Shown here one piece after another: positions 52,150 to 62,290 of a stretch of 64,000 nucleotides of DNA. Position 1 is the first letter of the stretch. Each line of letters begins with the position of its first letter. The stretch is from Brevibacillus brevis NBRC 100599. Its GTDB lineage: Bacteria > Bacillota > Bacilli > Brevibacillales > Brevibacillaceae. Location of the stretch: NCBI RefSeq assembly GCF_000010165.1, contig NC_012491.1, positions 3,541,501 through 3,605,500 on the forward strand, given 5' to 3'. The notes beneath the pieces were generated by a model that worked only from the letters and a program-made list of their open reading frames with translations, did not search any database and was not told the DNA's origin. The translations under genes were made by a program, and so were the position numbers.

Positions 52150-52710
52150 TTATTGTCCCCTGCGCTCGATGGCCAGTAAAAATGGGGCTTGGTTTTGCTG
52201 ATTGATATATTGGTATTTTAAAACCAAATAATCCAATTGACTTAGCTCGTGGCAAAATGCTTCCACTGCCTCTTTTTCCGTCTCTCCCGCCGGATGCCCC
52301 CAATAAATCATGACTGTCATGATTCCACCTGGTCTGAGCACCCTCAATCCTGATTGAATCGCCTGAATGGTACTGCTCGCTTGAGTTGTAATTTCCTTGT
52401 CTCCACCCGGCAAATAGCCCAAATTAAACATGATTGCCGCGGCAAGAATCTCCAGTTTGTCAATTTCCTCATGACTGGCGAGCTTCATTTCTACCCTGTT
52501 CGCCAGACCTTCTCTCTCGAGTCTCTCGCGCGTTTTCTCAATCGCCTGCGGCTGGATATCGAAGGCGATTACCTTCCCCTCTTCTTGCACCAATTGCGCA
52601 AGAAATAAGGTGTCATTTCCATTCCCCATTGTAGCGTCTACAACCGTTTCCCCTACTTGTACCCGTTCACGGATTAATTTGCGTGCGACTTCTAATACAT
52701 TTGGAAACAC
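52150..52710 (-). CDS. mnmM: tRNA mnm5s2U-forming methyltransferase, MnmM (YtqB)-like
   Basis: 186 residues from GTG 52710, eight bases after AGGAG. SAM motif I ETVVDATMGNGNDTLFLAQL; IAFDIQPQAIEKTRERLERE; NLGYLPGGDKEITTQASSTI is the hallmark of the rRNA_methylase/YtqB family, shown in B. subtilis to be MnmM acting on wobble uridine. Follows the MBL gene by about 30 bases. Confidence 0.85.
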   Translation of the reverse strand: MFPNVLEVARKLIRERVQVGETVVDATMGNGNDTLFLAQLVQEEGKVIAFDIQPQAIEKTRERLEREGLANRVEMKLASHEEIDKLEILAAAIMFNLGYLPGGDKEITTQASSTIQAIQSGLRVLRPGGIMTVMIYWGHPAGETEKEAVEAFCHELSQLDYLVLKYQYINQQNQAPFLLAIERRGQ

Positions 52711-52743
52711 AGTCAGCTCTCCTCTCTATGTACACAAACAACG

Positions 52744-53493
52744 TTATAAATCGATTTGCAGACCAATTCGCGCTGCATAAACTGGACCTTCGACAAAGGC
52801 ATTGGCCTCCGCAATTACTTGGGACTCCTCATAGCCGTAAAACAAATGTGTGACTAATAAAGAACGGCAGGATAGGGATTGCGCCAATTCCGCCGCTTGG
52901 CGAACAGAAAGGTGTCCATTTGGCTTCGCTGGTACATTGTAATCTAGATAGGTCCCTTCGCAAATAAACAAATCCGCTTGACTTGCAAAGCCCTCCCAGG
53001 CTGTACCTGGTCCACTGTCCGCTCCGTATACAAGGACACGTCCGTTGGCTTCTAAACGCATGGCGTAGCAAGGATCTCCGTCACCGTGGTCTGTCCGTAA
53101 AAAAGTGATTGCAACGTCCCCAATGGTAACAGACGTTTCTTCGGTGATTGGGGTAAATGTGGTCGCCCTTCGATACACCAATGTCTCGGCATTGGCCACA
53201 GGCAGCGCAGGAGCGTAGATCGGAAGCGGCTTGTCAGCAGGTCTTTGGCCAAATAACTGATGAACCATCAAACCGTACTGCATCACTCCTACATCCGCAA
53301 CATGATCATGATGATAGTGGGATAAGAGCATAGCATCCAGCTCAAAAATAGGTAAATGCTTTCCTAACTGCGCAAGAACACCGCTGCCGCAGTCTAGAAG
53401 AATTTTGACACGGTCTGTCTCAATCAGGTAACCCGGAGTAGCACCCCCTGGGCCAGGATAAGGAGATTGATAGCCTAACACAGTAACGCGCAT
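52744..53493 (-). CDS. MBL-fold metal-dependent hydrolase (YhfI-like)
   Basis: 249 residues from ATG 53493, behind AGGGAG. RVTVLGYQSPYPGPGGATPG, LLDCGSGVLAQLG, LSHYHHDHVADVG (HxHxDH) and FLRTDHGDGDPCYAMRLEAN place it in the RNase Z-like MBL group. YGADSGPG and VTHLFYGY complete the metal site. Substrate unknown. Upstream of mnmM, likely operon. Confidence 0.85.
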   Translation of the reverse strand: MRVTVLGYQSPYPGPGGATPGYLIETDRVKILLDCGSGVLAQLGKHLPIFELDAMLLSHYHHDHVADVGVMQYGLMVHQLFGQRPADKPLPIYAPALPVANAETLVYRRATTFTPITEETSVTIGDVAITFLRTDHGDGDPCYAMRLEANGRVLVYGADSGPGTAWEGFASQADLFICEGTYLDYNVPAKPNGHLSVRQAAELAQSLSCRSLLVTHLFYGYEESQVIAEANAFVEGPVYAARIGLQIDL

Positions 53494-53546
53494 ATTCGGT
53501 TCACTCCCTCTCATAGGATGGAATAAGGTGGGACAGGAGGTCTGAG

Positions 53547-54581
53547 ATGCAAGGAACATGGAGAGCCGCATGGCAGATCGCTTTTACGTATATTGGGACA
53601 GTCGTAGGAGCTGGTTTTGCCTCAGGCAAAGAAATTGTAGAGTTCTTTGTTCAATATGGAACACAAGGCTTAGTTGGCATCATTCTGGCGACGATGCTGT
53701 TTATTTGGGCAGGTATCCGCGTCATGCTGATTGCCTATCGGATTCAGGCCGATTCCTATCAAGAAGTCAGCACCTATTTATTTGGGCATCCGTTTGGCAC
53801 TGTATTTAATACCTTGCTTCTAACCGTATTGCTAGGCACTACCTCCGTCATGCTCGCTGCTACCGGTGCGATTTTTTGGGAGTCATTTCGATTATCTCCC
53901 CAAATCGGTATTTGGTTTAGCATGATCTTGATTTTTTTCGTGACGAAAAAAGGGCTATTTGCCATCCATCACGTGAACAGTATTTTTGTTCCGATGCTCA
54001 TTGGTTTTACTGTACTTGTCTTTTTTTATACGAAGCCATGGTTAGATACGAGTGTCGTCGTTGAATCGTTACGGCCTTGGGCGTGGCTTAGCTCTCCCTT
54101 TTATTATGTTGCCTTAAATGTCACACTAACACAAGCGGTTTTGATTCCGATGGGCAGACAGAGTCCCAGCGAGAAACCTCTTCTCCTAGGGGGAATCATA
54201 GGAGGGCTGGGAATAGGCCTTTTGCTCTTGCTCGCTTACGCTTCCCTATCTGTAAAAATGCCGGGAATCCATCACGCGGAAATGCCCATGATCGCTGTGC
54301 TGCAAGGCTTAGGACCAACGATTCCCTTTTTGTTCTCCCTATTGGTATATGCCGAAATTTTCTCCACTCTTGTGGCAAACGTATTTGGTCTAGCCCAACA
54401 GATTAGACAAGTTATCCCCCTTCGAGGTCCGACAATTTTACTCGGGATTTTGCTCATTTGCTATTTGATCAGTTTTATCGGGTTTAGCTCACTTCTCCGT
54501 TACCTGTATCCACTCTTTGGTCAACTGGTCGTCTTTTTCCTTGTCATGCTCGTGTACAGGCAGTGGCGGGATCGCGTGTAA
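53547..54581 (+). CDS. YkvI-family membrane transporter
   Basis: 344 residues, about ten helices. ATG 53547 follows AGGAGG (53535-53540). FTYIGTVVGAGFASGKEIVE is the broken first helix of APC-fold transporters, as in YkvI. Substrate unknown. Divergent from the MBL gene. Confidence 0.85.
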   Translation: MQGTWRAAWQIAFTYIGTVVGAGFASGKEIVEFFVQYGTQGLVGIILATMLFIWAGIRVMLIAYRIQADSYQEVSTYLFGHPFGTVFNTLLLTVLLGTTSVMLAATGAIFWESFRLSPQIGIWFSMILIFFVTKKGLFAIHHVNSIFVPMLIGFTVLVFFYTKPWLDTSVVVESLRPWAWLSSPFYYVALNVTLTQAVLIPMGRQSPSEKPLLLGGIIGGLGIGLLLLLAYASLSVKMPGIHHAEMPMIAVLQGLGPTIPFLFSLLVYAEIFSTLVANVFGLAQQIRQVIPLRGPTILLGILLICYLISFIGFSSLLRYLYPLFGQLVVFFLVMLVYRQWRDRV

Positions 54582-54586
54582 TAAAA

Positions 54587-54617
54587 AAACCTCTCCCGTT
54601 AAGGAGAGGTTTTTCAC
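54587..54617. terminator. bidirectional terminator
   Basis: AAACCTCTCC (54587-54596), loop CGTTAA, GGAGAGGTTT (54603-54612) then TTC; A run on the other side serves the minus strand. Confidence 0.9.
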
Positions 54618-54627
54618 TCTATCAAAC

Positions 54628-55494
54628 TTAAGCAAATTCTTTAACCAATTTTTCGAAGTCTTCTTCAGACAAACGAATGTCTTGGTTAACCAAACCTTCT
54701 TCTTTGAAGCCATTTACGAGAGCTTCATAAGGTTTTTGCTCAGTGTTTTGGTAGATCAGACCTGTAATCAGACCTTTGTATTGCATGGAAGTAGACATTG
54801 CTTTGATACGGTCATGTGCATCGTATCCTTCGATCGTTTCTACTGGTACGATGTTCTCTTTGAACCAGTCGTACGTATTTACCTTGTTGTACGTTACACA
54901 AGGGCTGAATACGTTGATCAAGGAGAAGCCTTCGTGTTGGATACCTTTTTCGATCAGTTCAGTCAAGCCCTTCAGATCGCTGGAGAAGGATTGAGCAACA
55001 AAAGTCGCACCTACAGACAGCGCCAGTTCAACTGGGGAAATGGAAGACTCGATGGAACCTGCCGGTGTAGACTTGGTCACGAAACCAGTCGCGGAACGCG
55101 GAGAGGTTTGACCTTTTGTCAGACCGTAGATTTGGTTATCCATTACGATGTACGTAACGTTCATGTTACGACGGATAGCGTGTACAGTATGACCCATACC
55201 GATCGCGAAACCATCTCCGTCACCACCAGCTGCGATAACTGTCAGCTCGCGGTTTGCCATTTTCACACCTTGTGCGATTGGCAGGGAACGTCCATGAATA
55301 CCGTGGAAACCATAGCAGTTGATGTAGCCGGAAATACGACCAGAGCAACCGATACCGGAAACAACCGCCAGATTTTCAGGTTCCAGGCCTACGTTTGCTG
55401 CGGCGCGTTGAATAGCCGCTTGGATGGAGAAGTCACCACAGCCTGGGCACCAGTTTGGCTTAACGTTATTTCGAAACTCTTTCATAGTCGCCAT
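54628..55494 (-). CDS. korB: 2-oxoacid:ferredoxin oxidoreductase, beta subunit
   Basis: 288 residues. Thiamine diphosphate-binding subunit: WCPGCGDFSIQAAIQRAAAN with cysteines for the Fe-S cluster, GIGCSGRISGYINCYGFHGI, AAGGDGDGFAIGMGHTVHAI (GDG-x-N type motif) and MDNQIYGLTKGQTSPRS. With KorA it oxidises 2-oxoglutarate or a related acid and reduces ferredoxin. Overlaps korA by 29 bases. Confidence 0.94.
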   Translation of the reverse strand: MATMKEFRNNVKPNWCPGCGDFSIQAAIQRAAANVGLEPENLAVVSGIGCSGRISGYINCYGFHGIHGRSLPIAQGVKMANRELTVIAAGGDGDGFAIGMGHTVHAIRRNMNVTYIVMDNQIYGLTKGQTSPRSATGFVTKSTPAGSIESSISPVELALSVGATFVAQSFSSDLKGLTELIEKGIQHEGFSLINVFSPCVTYNKVNTYDWFKENIVPVETIEGYDAHDRIKAMSTSMQYKGLITGLIYQNTEQKPYEALVNGFKEEGLVNQDIRLSEEDFEKLVKEFA

Positions 55495-57244
55495 GTTTTA
55501 CCAGCTCCTTCACTTCAGCATAGATTTCCTTCGGCAGGAATGGGTTACCGTCATATTTAAGCACGGATTCGATTTTTTCAGCGTTTCCAACGTGTTGCTT
55601 GAGCAAGCTTGTTACTTGTGCTTGAGCGTTGTGCTCAACAACAACAACTTTCTTCGCTTTATCTACCAGTGCTTTGATTTCTTCAGTTGGGAACGGATGC
55701 AGCAAACGGATTTGTGCATGGTTTACTTTGATTCCCTCTTGTTCCAGACGGCCTTTTGCTTCTTGAATTGTACCAATTGTAGAGTTGATACCCACAACCA
55801 GAACATCCGCATCAGCGTGAGGAGCATCTGCTGTTACAGCGCCTTTGAAGTTTTTCAGAACGCCTTCCATTTTGCGCATACGTTTATCCATTTGTTGAAT
55901 ACGGTTTGCAGCATTCTCAGATGGACGACCAGTTTGATCATGCTCAACACCAGTTACGTGGTGCAGACCGTATTTTTGACCAGGAATAACACGAGGAGAA
56001 ACGCCGTCTTCTGTTACTTCATAACGTTTGAACAGGTCGTTTTGCTCTTTTTCTGGCAATTCTTGTCCAGCAAGCAGTTTTCCGCGACGGATTTCTACTT
56101 TGTTGTAGTCAAATGGAACAACGGTTTGTTTACCCAAGGACAGCGTCAAGTCTGTCATCAGGATTACAGGCAGTTGGTATTCTTCCGCAATGTTAAACGC
56201 TTCAACTGCATCGTAGAAGCACTCTTCTACTGTGCTTGGCGCGATAACTACTTTTGGAATATCACCATGTGTACCATAGATCATAGCATTCACATCGGAT
56301 TGCTCGATTTTAGTAGGCATACCGGTAGATGGGCCACCACGCTGCGTGTTCACGATTACAACTGGTTGTTCCGTGATACCCGCCAGACCAATTGCTTCCA
56401 TCATCAGGGACAGACCAGGACCTGCAGAAGCAGTCAAGGAACGAGCACCCGCGAAGTTAGCACCGATTGCCATCGTAATAGCAGCAATCTCGTCTTCTGT
56501 TTGGATAACCGTACCGCCCAATTTAGGCAGCTTTTTGATCAAGTATTCCATTACTTCGGAAGCAGGTGTGATCGGGTAAGCTGGCATGAAACGGCAGCCT
56601 GCAGCTACAGCACCCAGAGCGATCGCATCGTTACCGATGAGGAACAGTTGTTTTTGTGGATCAGCCTTTTCCATTTGGAACTCAGGCAGTTGACCACCAG
56701 TCAATTCATTTACAAAATCAAAACCGCGGCGAATGGCATCCATGTTCTTTTCAACCACTTTTTCGCCCTTGCGGAGGAACATATCTTCAACGATGGGACG
56801 GAAGCTTTCCACTGCAATGCCGAGGATGGCACTGGACGCACCAATCGACACCATGTTTTTCATCAGGGAAGTTCCCAGCTCATCAGCGATTTCAGTCAGT
56901 GGTACAGTGAAGAAGCGAACTGGCTTCAAGCCGTCCGGCAACTTTGGATTAAATTTCGCATCCGCGATAATGATACCGCCTTCACGGAGCTCATGCGCAT
57001 TGAAATCGATCGTTTCTTGATCAAACGCTACGAGAATGTCCAGATCGTCAGAGATCGCACGCATAGGCGTTGTGCTCACGCGAATTTTATTGTTCGTGTG
57101 TCCACCCTTAATACGGGAAGAGAAGTGACGGTAGCTATACAGATGGTACCCCATCCGGTTCATCGCCATCGAGAAAATCTCACCAGTACTCTCGATGCCC
57201 TCCCCTTGCTGTCCTCCAACTTTCCAGGAAAGTTGACTAATCAT
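55466..57244 (-). CDS. korA: 2-oxoacid:ferredoxin oxidoreductase, alpha/gamma fused subunit
   Basis: 592 residues from ATG 57244, behind AAAGGGTGG. The gamma part comes first (SWKVGGQQGEGIESTGEIFS, RIKGGHTNNKIRVST), then the alpha part with ADVLVVGINSTIG and FMPAYPITPASEVMEYLIKK. The fused layout is typical of aerobic Bacillus-type KorA. Substrate presumably 2-oxoglutarate. First gene of korA-korB. Confidence 0.94.
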   Translation of the reverse strand: MISQLSWKVGGQQGEGIESTGEIFSMAMNRMGYHLYSYRHFSSRIKGGHTNNKIRVSTTPMRAISDDLDILVAFDQETIDFNAHELREGGIIIADAKFNPKLPDGLKPVRFFTVPLTEIADELGTSLMKNMVSIGASSAILGIAVESFRPIVEDMFLRKGEKVVEKNMDAIRRGFDFVNELTGGQLPEFQMEKADPQKQLFLIGNDAIALGAVAAGCRFMPAYPITPASEVMEYLIKKLPKLGGTVIQTEDEIAAITMAIGANFAGARSLTASAGPGLSLMMEAIGLAGITEQPVVIVNTQRGGPSTGMPTKIEQSDVNAMIYGTHGDIPKVVIAPSTVEECFYDAVEAFNIAEEYQLPVILMTDLTLSLGKQTVVPFDYNKVEIRRGKLLAGQELPEKEQNDLFKRYEVTEDGVSPRVIPGQKYGLHHVTGVEHDQTGRPSENAANRIQQMDKRMRKMEGVLKNFKGAVTADAPHADADVLVVGINSTIGTIQEAKGRLEQEGIKVNHAQIRLLHPFPTEEIKALVDKAKKVVVVEHNAQAQVTSLLKQHVGNAEKIESVLKYDGNPFLPKEIYAEVKELVKHGDYERVSK

Positions 57245-57436
57245 TCAGATTCCACCCTTTCAGTGACTGTGAGAAAAGCTGCTATCACACCTTGAAAAGA
57301 CTGATAAGATGTGACATTTCTGTGCATAGACAGTAACAATTGTAGTCCTGTCCATGTCAAATTGCAAGTGCTTTTACTCAACTTACTTTTGACCTGAATT
57401 TTAATGTTGAACTTGGTACATTAATATCCTCATGCT

Positions 57437-58375
57437 TTATTGTAGCACGTTTCCGAAAACACGCAACCAATTTCCTTGCACAAATTTCAATACTTCCGCC
57501 TCTTTATAACGTTTTAACAAAGCTTCTAATAACTGGGAGTAATCTGCCGCGGATGCCATGTCTCCAAACGTCTCGGTAATCCCATCGAAATCGGAACCAA
57601 AACCTACGTGGTCTACACCACCCAATGCGCAGATGTGATCCAAGTGGCGCAGCAAGTCATCGATCCAAACTGTGCGCTTCTCCTGTACGGTAAAGAAGTT
57701 TACAAACGTCAAGCCGATCGCTCCATCTTTGGCGATTAACGCTCGAATTTGCTCGTCCGTCAAATTGCGAGAGTGATGGCATAGGCTTCTCACGTTCGAG
57801 TGCGAAGCGATCACTGGTGTTTTCGAGCATTCTAGTACATCCCAGAATCCTGGATCGGCCAAATGCGAAACATCAATGATCATCCCCAGCCGATTCATTT
57901 CTTCTATGACTTCTCGTCCAAATGAAGTAAGTCCACCTGGATTCGGCTCCCCGTTTCCACTTGCTAGGGCATTGCCATGATTCCAGGTCAGTGTCATTCC
58001 TCGTACACCAAGTCGGAACCACGTACGTAGCTGAACGAGGCTCTCTTCTAATGCATGCGCGCCTTCTACAAACAGAATAGCCCCTTTCTGTCCCTTTAAT
58101 ACGCATTCAGCCAAATCTGCCTTTGTGAAAATAGGATAGAATTGTTCACTCGCCACCTTTTGATAAAAAATATCGATCATTTCTAGTACCGTATGAAAAC
58201 GTCGTCCAAACGGCACCTGAGAAGGAACGAAGCAGGCAAGCACTTGTATGTCTACATTCCCTTTTTCTAGGGCGGTAAAACCAGCTTGCAGGAGCTTGTC
58301 TTCTTTATAAAAGTCCAGCTCGGGATTCTGCCACAGCTTGCATAATACATCGCTATGCGCATCAAAAATTTTCAT
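57437..58375 (-). CDS. membrane dipeptidase (renal dipeptidase family)
   Basis: 312 residues from ATG 58375, nine bases after AAGGAG. KIFDAHSDVLCKLWQNPE has the first zinc ligands (HxD), LFVEGAHAL the bridging Glu, MIIDVSHLADPGFWDVLE, VIASHSNVRSLCHHSRNL and HVGFGSDFDGI complete the M19 metallopeptidase site. No signal peptide, so probably cytoplasmic; such enzymes hydrolyse dipeptides, some with D-residues. Confidence 0.9.
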   Translation of the reverse strand: MKIFDAHSDVLCKLWQNPELDFYKEDKLLQAGFTALEKGNVDIQVLACFVPSQVPFGRRFHTVLEMIDIFYQKVASEQFYPIFTKADLAECVLKGQKGAILFVEGAHALEESLVQLRTWFRLGVRGMTLTWNHGNALASGNGEPNPGGLTSFGREVIEEMNRLGMIIDVSHLADPGFWDVLECSKTPVIASHSNVRSLCHHSRNLTDEQIRALIAKDGAIGLTFVNFFTVQEKRTVWIDDLLRHLDHICALGGVDHVGFGSDFDGITETFGDMASAADYSQLLEALLKRYKEAEVLKFVQGNWLRVFGNVLQ

Positions 58376-58429
58376 ATAGAAACGCTCCTTCTCTTCGATA
58401 ACGTCGAAGTTCATACTTCTGGACAAACG

Positions 58430-58460
58430 AAAAAACCTGTTCATTCTTCGAACAAACAGG
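58430..58460 (-). terminator. spoVS terminator
   Basis: On the minus strand CCTGTT ... AACAGG with an inner TTC/GAA pair, followed by six T (58430-58435). Lies between spoVS and the dipeptidase gene, partly upstream of the latter's start. Confidence 0.8.
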
Positions 58461-58483
58461 CAGGTGAAGCATTTGCAGTTGTA

Positions 58484-58744
58484 TCATCTGGGTTCTACGA
58501 TTAATTTGATTGCAGTTCGCTCTTCTCCATCAATCACGATGTCGGTAAAGGCTGGAATACAAATGAGGTCAACTCCACTCGGCGCTACGAACCCTCGTGC
58601 GATTGCTACTGCTTTCACAGCTTGATTAAGCGCCCCAGCGCCAATGGCTTGGATCTCAGCCGCACCTCGTTCACGAAGAACTCCGGCAAGGGCACCAGCA
58701 ACGGAATTGGGGTTAGACTTTGCTGAAACTTTTAATACTTCCAT
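58484..58744 (-). CDS. spoVS: stage V sporulation protein S
   Basis: 86 residues, ATG 58744 behind GGGAGG. EVLKVSAKSNPNSVAGALAG, IGAGALNQAVKAVAIARGFV and IVIDGEERTAIKLIVEPR are almost invariant in SpoVS, an Alba-fold nucleic-acid-binding protein needed for sporulation. Same position relative to ymdB as in B. subtilis. Confidence 0.97.
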   Translation of the reverse strand: MEVLKVSAKSNPNSVAGALAGVLRERGAAEIQAIGAGALNQAVKAVAIARGFVAPSGVDLICIPAFTDIVIDGEERTAIKLIVEPR

Positions 58745-58862
58745 CCTTTTTGAACCTCCCGTCTGATAGGAATCCTGTCATCATTAGAATGATATTCGCA
58801 TAACCCCTAAAAATTCCTGCTAACTTGCATGAAAGATTCAAAAAATTCTAATCTTATTCCCA

Positions 58863-59657
58863 TTATTCCATAAACGGATGGTCAGAGTCAATTCTGATTC
58901 GTTCCATTTTTTTCGCATGCCCATTCGTTTTATCTAGGGTAATCAACACTGCATTCAACTGCGCAGGATCTGGTGCTACCTCAAATCGAACAGGGAGCTG
59001 CGTCAAAAACTTCTTAATGACAGCTTCGCGTTCCATCCCCAAAATGCCGTTACTTGGGCCACACATGCCTACATCACACAAGAAACCGGTTCCTTGAGGC
59101 AAAATACGTTCATCAGCGGTTTGCACATGGGTATGTGTCCCCACGACCGCCGTTACCTTTCCATCGAGGTACCATGACATTGCTTGCTTCTCCGATGTGG
59201 CTTCGGCATGAAAGTCTACAAAAATGAGCTTCGTGCGCTTCCGAGCTTGCTCTACTAGCTTGTCAGCCATTTGGAACGGACAGTCCAGCGGTGGCAAGAA
59301 CGTACGCCCCATCAAATTAATGACGGCTAGTTCCCCTTCAGGTTGTTTGATATATGTAATCCCTTTTCCAGGTGCCCCTTCTGGGAAGTTCGCGGGTCTA
59401 ATCATCCGCGGCTCATCATCAATAAAATCGAAAATTTCTCTTTGATCCCACGTATGATTCCCGAGCGTAATCGCGTGAACCCCCCACTCGAAAAGCTCCT
59501 TGGTAATTTTCTCTGTGATCCCGCGACCATGCGCAGCGTTCTCTCCATTCGCTACGATAAAGGTAGGGTTGTATTTTCGTTTCAGTAACGGCAGATATGT
59601 TTTCACGATCTCTCTGCCAGGCAAGCCCATAATATCTCCAATGAATAACAACTTCAT
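58863..59657 (-). CDS. ymdB: YmdB-type metallophosphoesterase
   Basis: 264 residues from ATG 59657, behind GAGGTG. LLFIGDIMGLPGREIVKTYL, VANGENAAHGRGIT, TLGNHTWDQREIFDFI, DFHAEATSEKQAMSWYLDGK and GTHTHVQTADERIL are the two-metal site. In B. subtilis it hydrolyses 2',3'-cyclic nucleotides and affects biofilm gene expression and RNase Y activity. Lies between rny and spoVS, the conserved order. Confidence 0.94.
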   Translation of the reverse strand: MKLLFIGDIMGLPGREIVKTYLPLLKRKYNPTFIVANGENAAHGRGITEKITKELFEWGVHAITLGNHTWDQREIFDFIDDEPRMIRPANFPEGAPGKGITYIKQPEGELAVINLMGRTFLPPLDCPFQMADKLVEQARKRTKLIFVDFHAEATSEKQAMSWYLDGKVTAVVGTHTHVQTADERILPQGTGFLCDVGMCGPSNGILGMEREAVIKKFLTQLPVRFEVAPDPAQLNAVLITLDKTNGHAKKMERIRIDSDHPFME

Positions 59658-59742
59658 TACCAAATCACCTCATTGCTAGTATACACAATTCCTCTGCTCA
59701 TTAGAAAACTTGACTTCGTCACGCATTTGGTGTGCGATAAAA

Positions 59743-59773
59743 AAAGTAAAGTGGCACGCAGCCACTTTACTTT
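59743..59773 (-). terminator. rny terminator-like hairpin
   Basis: AAAGTAAAGTGGC (59743-59755) pairs perfectly with GCCACTTTACTTT (59761-59773); the stem includes the rny stop codon and is followed on the minus strand by TTTTTT-type sequence. Confidence 0.8.
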
Positions 59774-61308
59774 GCATACTCAACTGCCCGTGTTTCACGG
59801 ATAACCGTTACTTTAATATGACCTGGGTAGTCAAGTTCATTTTCAATTCGTTTCGTGATATCCCGTGCCAGACGGGTAGCTTCCGCATCGTCAATCTTAT
59901 CAGGTTGAACCATCACGCGAATTTCGCGTCCTGCTTGAATCGCATAAGACTTTTCTACGCCATCGAACGACTCAGAGATTTCTTCCAGTTTCTCCAAACG
60001 TCTGATATATGTTTCCAATGTCTCACGGCGTGCACCTGGGCGTGCGGCAGACAGAGCGTCAGCAGCTCCCACGAGCATAGCAATGACGGAAGTTGGTTCG
60101 GTATCACCGTGATGAGACGCAATACTGTTCACTACAACGTGATGCTCATTGTACTTCTTAGCCAGTTCTACACCGATTTCAACGTGTGAACCTTCTACTT
60201 CATGGTCAATCGCTTTTCCGATATCATGCAGCAAACCTGCACGTTTGGCCAGCTTCACATCTTCTTTCAATTCCGCCGCCATTAAACCGGCGAGATGTGC
60301 CACTTCCATAGAGTGCTTCAGTACGTTTTGACCGTAGCTTGTACGATAACGCAAGCGTCCGAGAATCTTGATCAGATCTGGATGCAAGCCGTGAACGCCT
60401 GTTTCGAACGTTGCTTGCTCACCGTATTCACGGATTCGCTCGTCTACTTCGCGACGCGCTTTTTCCACCATTTCCTCGATGCGAGCTGGGTGAATGCGAC
60501 CGTCTGCTACCAGTTTATCCAGCGCTGTCTTGGCGATCTCCCGACGAATCGGGTCGAAGCCAGACAGGATGACTGCTTCTGGAGTATCGTCAATAATCAG
60601 ATCGATACCAGTCAACGTCTCCAGGGCACGAATGTTACGTCCTTCGCGTCCGATAATACGTCCCTTCATCTCATCATTTGGCAGTGTAACCACAGAAACG
60701 GTTGTTTCTGCTACGTGGTCCGCTGCACAACGTTGAATGGAGGTCGTAATGATCTCACGAGCACGCTTGTCCGCTTCTTCTTTGGCCTGAGTCTCAATCT
60801 CCTTGATCATCACAGCCATTTCGTGACGGACGGTATTCTCCACATCAGTGAGAATAATCGTCTTCGCCTCATCCTGCGTCAAGCCGGAGATTCGTTCTAG
60901 CTCTGATACTTGTTCTTTATATAAGTGCTCTACCTTGCTTTGCAGTTCTGCGATGGCACGGTCACGCTCAGACAATTCTTCTTCTTTGCGCTCCAACTGT
61001 TCCATCTTACGGTCCAACGATTCTTCTTTTTGTAGAATTCGTCGTTCCTGACGCTGGATCTCATTGCGTCTCTCACGCAATTCGGTTTCCGCTTCGGATC
61101 GAAGCTTGAACACTTCATCCTTTGCCTCCAGCACCTTCTCCTTCTTAACAGCTTCGGCGTCCCGTTTGGCTTCCTCCACGATCTGTCGTGCAGCTTCTTC
61201 TGCACTGGAGATCTTCGCTTCCGCAATCGATTTACGAGTGAAGTAGCCAGCACCCAAGCCGATCAGCAGGGCAACGAGCACAATGACAACAGTAATTATA
61301 GGATCCAT
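59767..61308 (-). CDS. rny: ribonuclease Y
   Basis: 513 residues. N-terminal membrane helix ([17 protein letters not shown]), long coiled coil (about 25-200), KH domain ([20 protein letters not shown]) and HD domain ([20 protein letters not shown]). The main mRNA-decay endonuclease of Gram-positive bacteria, anchored at the membrane. Its regulators ricA and ymdB are also in this window. Confidence 0.97.
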   Translation of the reverse strand: MDPIITVVIVLVALLIGLGAGYFTRKSIAEAKISSAEEAARQIVEEAKRDAEAVKKEKVLEAKDEVFKLRSEAETELRERRNEIQRQERRILQKEESLDRKMEQLERKEEELSERDRAIAELQSKVEHLYKEQVSELERISGLTQDEAKTIILTDVENTVRHEMAVMIKEIETQAKEEADKRAREIITTSIQRCAADHVAETTVSVVTLPNDEMKGRIIGREGRNIRALETLTGIDLIIDDTPEAVILSGFDPIRREIAKTALDKLVADGRIHPARIEEMVEKARREVDERIREYGEQATFETGVHGLHPDLIKILGRLRYRTSYGQNVLKHSMEVAHLAGLMAAELKEDVKLAKRAGLLHDIGKAIDHEVEGSHVEIGVELAKKYNEHHVVVNSIASHHGDTEPTSVIAMLVGAADALSAARPGARRETLETYIRRLEKLEEISESFDGVEKSYAIQAGREIRVMVQPDKIDDAEATRLARDITKRIENELDYPGHIKVTVIRETRAVEYAK

Positions 61309-61579
61309 AGGCTTTTCGTTTCACCTCCTTATTGTAAGACATCTCCCCGCTTTCCAAGCATTTGTTTTTCATGGAGTGCTCTCACATTTGAACATTCGGC
61401 TATAAAACAAGACCGATTTTACTCGGTCCGCTGAATCCGTACTACTTTCGCACGGTTTTTCAGTTGTTTCATAGGCATCGAGTGAGCAAATCACAAAAGT
61501 TATGATACACCAAGTAAATACAAACCTATTTTATTATTTGTGAACAAGAATTGTCAAGATCATGCAAATAGAGTTGACC

Positions 61580-62221
61580 CTAACTATCGCTTCTACGACG
61601 CAATTCTTCACGCATTTGTTGAATGATCGCATGGGAGAATCCCTTGCGCATCAGCATGGACAGCAGCTTGCGTTCTTCATCGGGGTTCGGTGCACCTTCT
61701 ATGCGTCGCACCTTCTTCTCTATCAATGCGCGAGCAGCATCTAGTTCAGCCTGCCTAGACACGCCACGTACTGCGTCCTCTACAATTGCTCTGTCCACTC
61801 CACGCTGGGTAAGCTCCATACGCAGCATATACGGGCTTCTCGGCTTCAAACGCAATCGCTCGTCTACCCATTGCTTCGCAAATGCTTCATCATCGATGTA
61901 GCCATGTTCCATGCAGCGCTGACATATCTCTTCTGCAATCTGCGTAGAAAATCCCTTCTCTACCAAATAAGAATGCAGCTGACTGCTTGTCCGTGGGCGT
62001 ATGCCGAGGTATCGCAAAGCTCCTAAATACGCTTTATGCTTTTCTTCTGCTATCAGGACTTCTCGGCAAAAAGCTTCGTCTAATTCTGTTCCCTTAAATA
62101 GGTTGTACTTTACCAGTATGTCTTCATGTACGGTAATGGCATACTCGCCTTCTACATCGATATGGTAGCGTTGCTTTTGTTTGATATCTCGATGAACGGC
62201 AGTGATCAGGCCGCTCTTCAT
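61580..62221 (-). CDS. recX: RecA regulator RecX
   Basis: 213 residues. Three RecX-type three-helix repeats: ALRYLGIRPRTSSQLHSYLV, EHGYIDDEAFAKQWVDERLR, RSPYMLRMELTQRGVDRAIV. Modulates RecA filaments. Downstream of recA, separated by a terminator, as usual. Confidence 0.92.
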   Translation of the reverse strand: MKSGLITAVHRDIKQKQRYHIDVEGEYAITVHEDILVKYNLFKGTELDEAFCREVLIAEEKHKAYLGALRYLGIRPRTSSQLHSYLVEKGFSTQIAEEICQRCMEHGYIDDEAFAKQWVDERLRLKPRSPYMLRMELTQRGVDRAIVEDAVRGVSRQAELDAARALIEKKVRRIEGAPNPDEERKLLSMLMRKGFSHAIIQQMREELRRRSDS

Positions 62222-62252
62222 GATGAGTCACTCCTTCGCAAAGCTAAAATAA

Positions 62253-62280
62253 CAGCCTGTCTCATCGACAGGCTGCTCTT
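62253..62280 (-). terminator. recA terminator
   Basis: CAGCCTGTC (62253-62261) pairs with GACAGGCTG (62267-62275); on the minus strand TTATTTT follows. Confidence 0.85.
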
Positions 62281-62290
62281 CCACTCTTCA

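Noticed and set aside
54517..55560. 347-codon plus-strand frame
   Set aside because: Antisense to korB; starts inside the ykvI gene; no domain.
55424..57295. 623-codon open frame on the plus strand
   Set aside because: Antisense to korA and korB; low-complexity, Cys/His/Phe-rich translation typical of a shadow frame.
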